DNA of 64,000 nt from Cyanophora paradoxa. Taxonomy: Eukaryota; Glaucocystophyceae; Cyanophorales; Cyanophoraceae. Made by a program: the position numbers and the translations under genes. The stretch spans positions 85,462-149,461 of the forward strand of contig QPMI01000562.1 of the NCBI GenBank assembly GCA_004431415.1. The letters run 5' to 3'. Position 1 is the first letter of the stretch. Each line of letters begins with the position of its first letter. Under the pieces are notes generated by a model. It ran no database searches, had not been told where the DNA came from, and worked only from the letters and a program-made list of their open reading frames with translations. This document shows, in pieces, positions 40,544 through 50,200 of the stretch.

Positions 40544-43381
40544 ACGTGGACGACGGAGAGGAGCTCGAGGTGGTGGAGGCCTCGAAGCTGGAGCGCCTCG
40601 AGGCCCGCGGGGCCGGCATCGTGGTGCGTGCGCGCGCGCTCCCAGCGCTCAGCTGGCCCCGCACCGCGTTCGCCTCCTTGGCCGACACCAGCACTTGCGC
40701 GTGCGCTGACATCCATACTTCCTCTCCGCAGGGAATCATCGGAGTGCGCGAGCCATACATGCGTGTACGGTCGCGGTCTCGTATTCCGAGTGAGCTGACG
40801 AACGCGTTGCGCAGCACGTGAGCTTCCTCGCTTCGACCTCGTATGTTGGCGGTGACTCGACCTCGGAGGCCCAGTCGGCGATGGGCGACTCCCTCAGTGC
40901 GCCTTGTCTTTCTACACGCGGCAATATTAATGCTGCAAGCCGTCGTCTCACTGTGATCGCTCCTTAGATTGGGCGCTGATGCGGCCGACGAACGCGCCTT
41001 GGGTCCAGAACACCTCGAGCCGGTGAGCGCGCAATGCATGCTCCGACACAGCGCCGCGAAAACAGGATTCGGAGTAATCCGCACTTGCAGGACAGCGGCG
41101 CAGAAGTACGCGGACGAATTCAGCACGGTCATCTTCTGGACCTCGATCGCCTTCTTTGGGATCTGGGTCCTGCGCTGGGTCACCATAGCCCTCTGCCGGA
41201 CCGCCCTGAAGAAGTGGTCCGACGGGCGCCTTCCCCCGCTCTTCGTGCGTGACGGAACCGCCGCTCGCGTCCGCGGCTTTGCTCTTTGTTTACCCATGAC
41301 CGGCCTTGCAGCGGTTTCCATTCCTGGAGCTGTGCTTCATTATGATGTGCTCCCCCGGGCTCGTGCTGCACGCTGCCCGCGTTGCTGCGGTCGGCAACGC
41401 GGGGCCGTCGTGGGGACCGCCCGTCGCCTTCATCATGATTGTACGTCAATACGAAACAGGTTCAACGTTGAGCATCGCCGTAATCTGGGCGCAGGTCATC
41501 ATTCCCGGTTTCTTCCTCATCGGTTGTTCGTTCATGCTCGTGACGAATCTCATGGGTCAGACGATCGTGTTCACGGTTGGCCGCGCGCCGCACTTGCGCT
41601 CGCGCTTGAGCTCGTGCTCACGAGCGCGCGAACGTGCAGAAAGAGGACCGGATCGCGGAGAAGCTCGAGGCGAAGTCTGTGGACCCGTCTGACGTGCGCG
41701 TGACGAGGTGGCAGCGCTTTTGGAATGCGCTCAAGCACCCCCGCCGCGGATTCTGGGAGCAGGTTCGCATTTCAAGCGATTCTAGACGCTTCGGATCCAC
41801 AAATTACAATTGTATTGCACGAATATTATAATTGATATCGACACTCGGCGCAGACGGAGTACGACCAGAATGATTTTATGAACCGCTACTCCGCCTTGTT
41901 CGACGCCTTCGCCTACGCCCGCCTGGTCCGATGATTGGTTTTCCTGAAGGCAGCACGCCTTTGGATTACTGATCATGACATTTGCGAGCAGGGGTTCATG
42001 GCCGCCATGCTGGACTCGCTCAAGAAGGTCGTGAGCTCGCTGATCCTCGGTGCGCGCGCCCCAGTACTAGTGCAGTCCGCTCGCTTAAGAAGATAGGGCA
42101 AGGCCTAGCTATAGGCGTGCGCTCCTGTGCATCCAGTGCCATCTGACATCTCACAGGCGTGCACGCGGGGCGGGGAGCCTCGTCCAACGCCGGCACCGCG
42201 CTCGGGGCGCTGCTGGGCGTGAACCTCGCGTACCTGAGCTACCTCGCCCTCAGCCGTCCCTTCATCGACCGGTGCGTGCGGCGACAAGTCTTCGCGCCGA
42301 CGGTGTTCCGCACGCATATGTATGCTACTGGAGCTGACGGATCGAGCCTTCGCAGAGTCGAGAACGTTGTACAGATGACATCGAACGGGCTGCAGAGCGT
42401 GCTCCTCATTCTCATGCTCATGCGCAACGCAAACTACAAGAAGGTCGGAGCGCCCGACTCGCTATCCGATACCTTTGAAATTTCTATTTCAGCGACTAAT
42501 CGCAATGTAATTGGTTGCAGGACGAGGTGTCGACGGGCGTTATGGTGGTGAATATGCTCTCGATGGCCGTGCTGGTCGTGAACCAGCTCCGCGCCCTTCG
42601 CGCCATCTACAACGTGCGTCCATGGGCCGCCCGGCGCTGCATACACGGATGGCGGGCGCGTGACCTTCTTCGCAGCTTACATGCCGTGCGTGTGTGATGA
42701 GGATGCGGGCCGACCGCGAAGGTTGGGGCTCCCTACCCTTCCGATTGATATTCTGGCCTCACATCGAGGGCTGCAGCCAAGAAGGCGGCGGAGAAGCGGG
42801 CGCGCTTCAAAGAACTCCAGCTCGACGCCGGCAGCGACCGCAAGGACAAGGCCGTCAGCGGGCCTCGCGATCGGCCCGCGGTACTGGTCGCAGGCGCCAG
42901 GCAGCAGCCGGCTGCCGGGGCGAGCGCTCGGCACGTCTCCATCGTCATGGCACCCGAGCTTATATCGGTCAGCTCGGGGTCGATCGCGACGTCCAGCGAC
43001 TTCGACTGGCCGTGGCAGCGCGGGCCTGAGACGAAGTTCGTCGAGGTGCCCGTGGCGATGGAGGGCCACGGCCCTCCGGTGCGCAGCGAGCCGAGCGCGA
43101 AGCACGCCGTCCACTTCGACTCGGCGTGGCTGCACGCCGGCCGCCAGCGCCCCGCTGCAATCCCCCCAGAGGGGAAAGCCTCTGCTTCAGCCCCGCACGC
43201 CCGCAGAGCCTCCAGCTCATGTCCCGACCCGCTGCCGGCCCCGCCACTGGGTCTGGAGGCCGGATTCGTCGGCGCCGCCCCGCTCGTGGTCAGCTCGCAG
43301 CGGGGCCCCGCAGGGCCCGCGATTACGAGTCCTTCCCTTGCGTCTCGCGCGGACCTTTACGTAGATACAATCGAGCTGTAA
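40544..43381 (+). CDS. Host gene part 3c: multi-exon, multi-pass membrane region and C-terminus
   Basis: Coding patches separated by short introns: 40,544-40,626 (acidic ELEVVEASKLERLEARGAG) and about 40,732-40,820 (GIIGVREPYMRVRSRSRIPS). Hydrophobic segments follow: STVIFWTSIAFFGIWVLRWV (about 41,125), FLELCFIMMCSPGLVLHAAR and TLSIAVIWAQVIIPGFFLIG (41,320-41,590), GALLGVNLAYLSYLALSRPF (about 42,210), NGLQSVLLILMLMRN (about 42,390) and TGVMVVNMLSMAVLVVNQLR (about 42,540). The tail (42,780-43,381) is charged and low-complexity, ending at TAA. Six or more membrane spans after PKD/REJ-like domains resemble a channel- or receptor-like protein. I cannot place it in a named channel family. Exon edges are approximate. 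Confidence 0.55.
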
Positions 43382-44095
43382 GAAATGCGGATCTCTGGGC
43401 GTCATGACTAGTAGCAGACCGAGTACGCTAATAAGTTATTACAGTAGTTTAGATCTTGCTCTTGCTGCGCTGAATCGAATCATTCTCGCTCGTTTTTGTA
43501 CATGTTTTGAGAGGCTACGATCTTGCTCGCTTATATGGCGTTTTATTTTCGCGCTCGCTACACATAGTAAAATGCGGAGTTTTAACCCTCGGCTTATCTT
43601 AATTGATTTTGTTGATATATCTCGTATATTCTATTTCAATCAATCGATAATCTGTGTATATCTTATCGAATATTCAATTATTTCGATTATTTTGTATTCT
43701 TTTCGATATTTTATCGTAAATTTCTCTTATTTTCCGATTAGTCTTACTGAGTTAATCGATAATCTGTATATATTTCCGAATAATATAACTGAATCTCAAT
43801 TAGATCTTGCCTCTGGTTAAAACTCCGCATTTTACTATGTGTGATTGGTCTAAAAGTTAATTGATTTAATCGATATTATATTCATGTACTTTCTCGATTA
43901 AATTTAATTAAATTTAATTCATTTAATCGGAAATATATCGCTAAACTCGATTAAGATCCATAAATGATTCATTTGTTTATATTAACAAATCGATCTCTTA
44001 TTGAATCCAATCGTAATTATACATGAAACTTATATGATTTTATCATTGTTTTGTTGAGTCTAAGGGGGGACCCTTAGGTTTTTTGAAATAATTGG
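43382..44095. other. Transition from host gene to AT-rich E2 flank
   Basis: No gene is visible. GC content falls sharply after about 43,430. The left edge of E2 must lie somewhere between 43,382 and 44,814, but I could not find a terminal repeat or target duplication because the right end is outside the window. Confidence 0.5.
43561..43843. repeat. Foldback element with 27-bp inverted ends
   Basis: CACATAGTAAAATGCGGAGT (continuing TTTAACC) at 43,561-43,587 is repeated as its exact reverse complement at 43,817-43,843, enclosing about 230 bp of AT-rich sequence. It could be a small MITE-like element or part of an E2 terminus. Confidence 0.75.
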
Positions 44096-44188
44096 GTGTG
44101 ACAGGTGTGACAGGTCTATCCAAAACTTTTGATAGTTCATTTTTAGGTTATTGAAAAGTTTGGGATAGACCTGTCACACCTGTCACAC
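44096..44188. repeat. Hairpin repeat 1 (GTGTGACAG family)
   Basis: The left arm (GTGTGACAG)2-GTCTATCC and the right arm GGATAGAC-(CTGTCACAC)2 can form a stem of about 26 bp with an AT-rich loop. It is followed by AAACCATTTTCAGTAAG. Members 2 and 3 are at 44,293 and 61,048. Confidence 0.88.
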
Positions 44189-44292
44189 AAACCATTTTCA
44201 GTAAGATCCTCTTTTATAATGAAAAACTCAGTAACAATATGAAAGAAGTTTATCTATGTAATTCTACTTAAATAAACAAATGAAATAATCGA

Positions 44293-44384
44293 GTGTGACA
44301 GGTGTGACAGGTCCATCCCAAACTTTTGAGAGTTCATTTTAGTGCTATAGAAAACTTTGGATAGACCTGTCACACCTGTCACAC
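44293..44384. repeat. Hairpin repeat 2 (GTGTGACAG family)
   Basis: Same arms as repeat 1 with one change (GTCCATCC) and a variant loop, followed by AAACCATATTCAGTAAG. The loop differs while the arms are kept, suggesting selection or gene conversion on the stem. Confidence 0.88.
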
Positions 44385-44814
44385 AAACCATATTCAGTAA
44401 GGACCTCATATATTGTTAAAATCTCAGTGTTAGTTGGTGTAGTTGATTCAAATAATGCATTTTATACTCTGATTCATTGTTATTTCCTGTGAAATTTGAG
44501 TCAACTCAATCCACTTAGTCAACCCTTGCATTGAATTCGTAACAAAATCCATATACTATCGATTAATATGAGTCAACCTTGAGTCCACTTTAATAATAGG
44601 GGGAATCTTGGGGAGATGTTGGGTTTTAGTGTAATGAAATCGAATAGTATTCGAAATACTTGACATTGCTTAATGTAGGGTGCATTCATATTTCGGCTAC
44701 ATTATACAGTAGAATGTCTATTGTAAACAATGTCCGGAATCCGGAAAATAATCATTGTAGAAAGCTATTGTAATAAAAAAGATAAATTACCCTGTTTATC
44801 ATTATAGAAACCCA
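44385..44814. other. Non-coding E2 region
   Basis: AT-rich, with no supported gene. It contains GAGTCAACTC- and GAGTCAACCTTGAGTCC-like short repeats (44,500-44,590). Confidence 0.45.
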
Positions 44815-45213
44815 TTAAAACGGGAATCTATCATGTTTATGTCTCTCAGTCTTCTCAAATGTGAGGAAATTCATTGTTTTATCGATCTCATCTGCAACTG
44901 ATTGTGTTTTATGCTGAGCTTCTTTACCACAACTGAATATATCAATTGCTAACATGCCTTCATTGGAATAACAATGAGCTGTGCAATGGCTTTCATCTAA
45001 TAGCAGAACCAATGCAAAACCAGGAGGTGATACTTTGCCATCAAATATCTCACAGTGTTTATGAACAATCCTAATACCTTGTCTCAATATAGCTTGTTCA
45101 AGGGTTCCCATAATCCAATTACCTAGGAAGCTAACATGCTCATGTCCTGTTGCAATAGCTGATTTAGCCTTGTAATCAAGCATAACATGAAAGCCTCTGT
45201 ATTGAGTCTCCAT
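44815..45213 (-). CDS. S-adenosylmethionine decarboxylase, prokaryotic type
   Basis: 132 residues with the hallmark LLLDESHCTAHCYSNEGML, then AIDIFSCG. In the bacterial SpeD/SpeH family the Ser of E-S-H is the self-cleavage site that becomes the pyruvoyl cofactor, with essential His and Cys 5 and 20 residues on. Here Ser75, His80 and Cys95 have exactly that spacing. GFHVMLDY near the start matches the family's G-x-H opening. The enzyme makes decarboxylated AdoMet, the aminopropyl donor for spermidine. The length fits the single-chain bacterial type, not the about 330-residue eukaryotic enzyme. No other polyamine gene is visible nearby. Confidence 0.82.
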   Translation of the reverse strand: METQYRGFHVMLDYKAKSAIATGHEHVSFLGNWIMGTLEQAILRQGIRIVHKHCEIFDGKVSPPGFALVLLLDESHCTAHCYSNEGMLAIDIFSCGKEAQHKTQSVADEIDKTMNFLTFEKTERHKHDRFPF

Positions 45214-45242
45214 TAAGAATACCTTAGAAAAATTAATTAAAC

Positions 45243-45515
45243 CTAATCGAACCTAATGCAAACATCCCTATATTCCACTGTTATTGATGAAGTAGCCCTT
45301 TTCCTGTAAGCCTGAGAATGTTTTTTGTTGCATTCCCTACACCCTGATCCCTTCACATGATTAAAGGGATATGTCAGGATCACCTTGTTACACTGCAAAC
45401 ATCTAACAGATACTTTCTCTTGAGCTTTGATGTAATGTGTCTCACTGTAATCGAATTTATCTTTACCATGGACTGTCATAGCAGCATCTATAAACTTTTT
45501 CGTTTTACTATCCAT
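45243..45515 (-). CDS. Small zinc-ribbon protein (DUF723-like treble clef)
   Basis: 90 residues: FIDAAMTVHGKDKFDYSETH, then VSVRCLQCNKVILTYPFNHV and GSGCRECNKKHS. The layout H-G-x-x-(F/Y)-D-Y-S...C-x-x-C...H-x-x-G-x-G-C-x-x-C is that of small zinc-binding domains often found with nuclease or DNA-binding proteins in phages and large viruses. Four Cys would bind zinc. It is read in the same direction as AdoMetDC, 29 bases upstream of it. TTATATATAGAG lies just before the ATG. Confidence 0.65.
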   Translation of the reverse strand: MDSKTKKFIDAAMTVHGKDKFDYSETHYIKAQEKVSVRCLQCNKVILTYPFNHVKGSGCRECNKKHSQAYRKRATSSITVEYRDVCIRFD

Positions 45516-45537
45516 ACTCTATATATAATCAACATTC

Positions 45538-46371
45538 TTATGGAGCAGTATCCTGCCCAAAAATGGGGAAATATCGATTTGTCCCATAGTATTCAGCATA
45601 GGTATTCTGCTTTGCAATAAAATCGGTTCTCTCAGCATATAATACACACTTGTAGATACCAAACTTGGTGGCTCTAACCAGGAACTGGTAATCTTCTAAA
45701 CCGAAATTGACTCCATGATAAGCAATACCAAAATTATCATATGGGGTGATCACAACTGCAAAATTAGGAGTTCCACCCTCTACTTGACAAAGAGCATAAA
45801 CATCTGGTGGGATATCCACAACTACCTTGTAGTGGTCACCAATTTCAACAAGAGAGTCTACTACTGCTGTTTGTTCATTTACAACAATGGGGAATATCTT
45901 TATAATGTATGGGGCATTCATGCTGGGGACATAGGTTCGAATTCTTGTATTGGGATCAATGGGATTGGGTTGATCATTCACAAATAAAGGCGCTCCAACA
46001 GCCCCACCAACCCTAAGACCATCACCAATATAAGCTCCCCCCGATTTGCAGTTAATAGCTCCCGACCTAGATTCAAAAGAATAAGTAGACAGAGGATCTC
46101 CATAGCTATCTGGGTCTCCATAATGAGCAGAAAAGTTTGCATTTGTGACAAGTAGCTTAGTTGTCTTAACTATTCCATTATTTTTATCACATCTGAGTTC
46201 CTGTAATCTCAGCTTGTGGGTGGAACCAAATGTATTCATTGTAGGTTGGACCTCTGTGGATTGGAGACCCTCAACATCATCAAAGGTAGCATGCTGCAGA
46301 ACATGGTTTGCTGGTGCAGCTAATGATAGCTGAGGTGTAATAATTCGTTCAAGTGGGGGTTGCTCAGCCAT
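45538..46371 (-). CDS. Surface-type protein, paralogue 1
   Basis: 277 residues, intact. Shares with its neighbour the pattern LR(L/V)(Q/K)ELR(C/A)DKN(N/S)G(I/V)VKTT(K/R)LLVTNANF at the start of the body, then SGGA(Y/F)IGxGxRV. The remainder is beta-rich with Tyr/Phe/Asn-rich C-terminal strands (YDNFGIAYHGVNFGLEDYQF). Composition and its position beside the giant fibre gene suggest a fibre or capsid-decoration protein. No family recognised. Confidence 0.6.
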   Translation of the reverse strand: MAEQPPLERIITPQLSLAAPANHVLQHATFDDVEGLQSTEVQPTMNTFGSTHKLRLQELRCDKNNGIVKTTKLLVTNANFSAHYGDPDSYGDPLSTYSFESRSGAINCKSGGAYIGDGLRVGGAVGAPLFVNDQPNPIDPNTRIRTYVPSMNAPYIIKIFPIVVNEQTAVVDSLVEIGDHYKVVVDIPPDVYALCQVEGGTPNFAVVITPYDNFGIAYHGVNFGLEDYQFLVRATKFGIYKCVLYAERTDFIAKQNTYAEYYGTNRYFPIFGQDTAP

Positions 46372-46394
46372 TTTACATTAAAGGGATATATCTT

Positions 46395-47240
46395 TTATGG
46401 GGTTGGGTCATCAATAATATCTGGTTCCGAATAAAACCCTGTAACTGAAAGAGTATCAGGAGTTACACCTCTAAGAGCTGATACAGCGGCTATATCTGTT
46501 CTCAAACCGATAAGAGTTATAGTATATAACCCAATATCTGTAACAAACAAGTCAAAGGTGAAATTATTATTATAAACACAGTAGCCATAACCGAAATGAT
46601 TATATCCCTGAACATTGAAATAGTATTTATGACCTACTTGATTGTTGTTGGCTCTACAAAGGGAAAGCATTGCAGATGGAATCGCAAGACCTCTCAGTAC
46701 TCTTTTGGTTCCTTCAATTAATTCCGAGTTTTCAAGAGTAACAGTATATCCAATGTAAAATTGAATTAATGGCTGCTGTGCGACAGGAGTATATAATCGA
46801 ATTCGTTGGGGGTCTTCCACATTTTGCTCTAGAGTATCTGGGACATCATTATACGAAATGGAGGATGAAAGCTGACCTGAAACTCTGCAACCTCCACCAA
46901 TAAATGCTCCTCCTGATCTCACAGTAACAGCAGCAGAATTCTTATCGAAATCAAGGGCTTTCAGATCAACACTGTAAGCATCTGGACCTCCATTAGTAGG
47001 TTGGAAGAAGTTTGCATTAGTCACAAGAAGTCGAGTGGTTTTAACCACACCTGAATTCTTATCAGCTCTCAGCTCTTTAACTCGAATAATCGAATTTTTA
47101 TCAAAGGAGTTGCCATTGGAATTGGGTCTCTCTGTGGATTCTAAACCACGAACCTCATCATTTACTTCATGCTGGCGAAAATGCATTGCAGGGGATCCAA
47201 GGGAATATATAGGCAGTTGCACACGATTATATTCGCCCAT
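46395..47240 (-). CDS. Surface-type protein, paralogue 2
   Basis: 281 residues, intact, homologous along most of its length to the next gene (VKELRADKNSGVVKTTRLLV, then SGGAFIGGGCRVSGQLSSSI and YNHFGYGYCVYNNNFTFDLF). The two genes are 23 bases apart on the same strand and arose by tandem duplication. Same tentative role. Confidence 0.6.
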   Translation of the reverse strand: MGEYNRVQLPIYSLGSPAMHFRQHEVNDEVRGLESTERPNSNGNSFDKNSIIRVKELRADKNSGVVKTTRLLVTNANFFQPTNGGPDAYSVDLKALDFDKNSAAVTVRSGGAFIGGGCRVSGQLSSSISYNDVPDTLEQNVEDPQRIRLYTPVAQQPLIQFYIGYTVTLENSELIEGTKRVLRGLAIPSAMLSLCRANNNQVGHKYYFNVQGYNHFGYGYCVYNNNFTFDLFVTDIGLYTITLIGLRTDIAAVSALRGVTPDTLSVTGFYSEPDIIDDPTP

Positions 47241-47280
47241 TGCTTCTTTTACTAAGAAGGAAAGAAAAATAAACGAAGTT

Positions 47281-50200
47281 TTATGCTACCATCTTTCCTG
47301 TTGCAATATAACTCATTTGATAGTGGAAAAGTCCAATGCTTTCATTAAATGCAGAATTTGCCGAAATTGTTGCATGAATAGTAAATGTTGTTGTTGTGGA
47401 ACTTGTGACACCATATACCAATACATATGAACCACCATTATACCCTTGTTTAAGATTGAGAACCACTTCTGGGGCTGCCGCAAATGCTTTTGGAATGTGA
47501 CAACCTGTGGAAATCCCCAATGACCTGGACCTGTGATTGTTAAAGATTTTGAGAAACTCCCTGTTTGAATATACTGGTCTTTATTGACCCGTTGTTCTGA
47601 AACAAGTTTTGCAATCTTTGTATTATCTGTTTCATCCATTGCATAATATGCTCTTGCGTAAGCATTTCCCCGACATAATAACGTTTTATCGTAAATATTT
47701 GCGGAATTGTGGAAAAACCATTGTTCTAAATAAAGAGGTGCATTCGGTTGGTAAATTTGACCGGATCCCACATACATGGTATTGTTGGCTGTAATTGTGT
47801 TACCTGTGATCGTATTGGCTACAAACGGGTCTAAGGTTGGGAAATCTGTGATCTCCGATTTTGTGTGAGTATGGGCAAAATCTGTTATATCGGTCTTTGA
47901 ATGACTGTGTGCGCCAACTGTGTTAGTAGCTGTTGGTTTTCCATAGATATTATCCCAATGGAGATAACCGCTATTTCCTGACGAAGCTGGGTTTTTGCTC
48001 CAACCAATAATACCAAGTAAGTATATTCTTCCTAAAACACCTTGAACACCAATTTTTGTGAACATCTCGCAATTTACAGCAACATATAGCCTGAATGTAT
48101 TTAAGTTGTATGATTGTGCATATGCATTTACTCGCATTGTGGTTTGAAAACCTTCATTTATATTAAACCCTTTAATGTCAAAATATCGACAGTTGAAGTG
48201 CGCTATATAAAAAATGTAGCATGTTTTCATTCCTGTTGGAATATCCCAATACATGTAGCTATTACATACTAAATCATTTTGAGCTGCTGTGTATGCTCCC
48301 GTGTAGTAACTTATATATGATTCATTTGTCCAATCAGCGGATTTCAAAAAATAATCGCCAAGAACACTTATAGCATCAAAGTCAGTAGGAGTAGAGAATG
48401 TTGGTTTATTAATTAAATCATCATAATTTCCACTTGTTGCAACAGTAGCAAATGTTGGTTTGTCTGTGATCTCCGCCCATAAATGAGAGTGGGCGAAATT
48501 TGTTATTTGATCTCTTGTGTGAGTATGGGCGAAATCTGAAATCTCATCTTTTGTGTGAAGATGTGCAAAATCGGGTATCTGTAATCGTGAATGTGTGTGG
48601 TCAAAATCTGTTATTTGTGATTTTGTGTGAGTGTGTATGGGCATGTGCAAGTTGCTAAGAGTTAATCTGTCTTTTCCTACAATATTAAGAGTTTCCCGAG
48701 TTAAGATTGGTTGAGTATTTGGGAAGCCATACATTTGTTGAATATAATACCTCACATCACGTTTTTCATCATTTGTCAATGCTCTGTTGAATACTATAAT
48801 TTCAGCAATACTACCTCCAACAATTTGTCCAAATCCAAAAAAGTTTACTATGGAATCAGGTAAATAGTTAGTCCCTGTAACAGTTTGGATATCTACACCA
48901 TTCAAACCTACCGAATAAGAATCAGAAGTGATTGTTTGGTCTATGTAATACCATTTATTGATCAAAGAGGGAACTGTGATAGAAGGGTTGGTTGTTGGAC
49001 TCCCTCTATTGCAAAACTTGTCATTCCAATTATTGTATTCGACTTAACACCAAACTGAACACTTCTGTTTGATAAATCTGTCTTCCATATTCGTAAATGA
49101 TGATCAACAACAGAGGATGTTTGGTGGTATTTACCTATTACAAAGTATGTGAGTCCTGATGACCAATCAATTGTTACATTTGGATAGGAAAATGCGGACA
49201 TACTGGTTCCGGAAGGAGTTGTTATAGTGAATTGGTTGTTGATTGCTGCATTTGATGTAAAATACGAACTGGTTCCCGAACCCACGTTAATTGATGGAAT
49301 CAAAGAATTTGGGACTCTATTAAAAAGATTGGAAGTGGCTGCCGATTCACCATGAACACCTGATGCTTTCCATGCAAAAAGACAATTCGGAATTTGTGAA
49401 GCTGGGTCACTGCTTGCTGTAACTCTATAATACGTTTCACTGAAAGATTCTAAATAGCTATTGGTTCCCATTTTAATCTTTCCACCCACAGTAAGGTTGC
49501 TTGTCACCACCAAGTTGCTGGCGATGGTTCCACCTTTGAGAGGGAGGTAATTTGATAGTGCTAAGTTAAGTTCAGGTTCAGTCACATATACATCAAGTTC
49601 TGGTTTTGTCACGTAGTTTTCGAGGATATTTGCAAGTTCTGTATCATCTACATAATTTTTGCTTTCAAGGTAATCATCTGTTACAACACCCGAAAGGGTT
49701 TCATTGTGTAAGTTTTTCGCCGCCATTCTCTGATTGACTTCTAAGGCGCCACCTGTTGTTGTTTTGATCCACGCCATCTCACATTTCCCGAAATCATCTT
49801 TTGGTTGTCCTGCAAGAGGTGCGTAATTGAATTTGGAGCGACTAAATATTATTTTCGGTCTTGATCCATCGGTTGCGCTTACATCTGTAACATTCACTTG
49901 TAAGATGGCGTCTTTATCATCATAACTCACAGGATCTAATGGAAGTGGTGGTAAACCTGCTGTTAATGGGATATCATCATTATAATAACTTGTCAAAAAG
50001 ATTCCTGGTTTGGTGTCTATAACCCCACCCCACCTGCTGAAACCATTTGTATCCTCGAAGGTTGTTTAATATATAGTTCGCCATCCATAGTGGTTCCCGC
50101 ATCTATTCCTTTGCGATTCAGGTAATATTCACTTAATTGTAATCTTTCAGCGATGGTATCACTTTGGTAGAAACTGACCCATAAAATCCATCACCATTTA

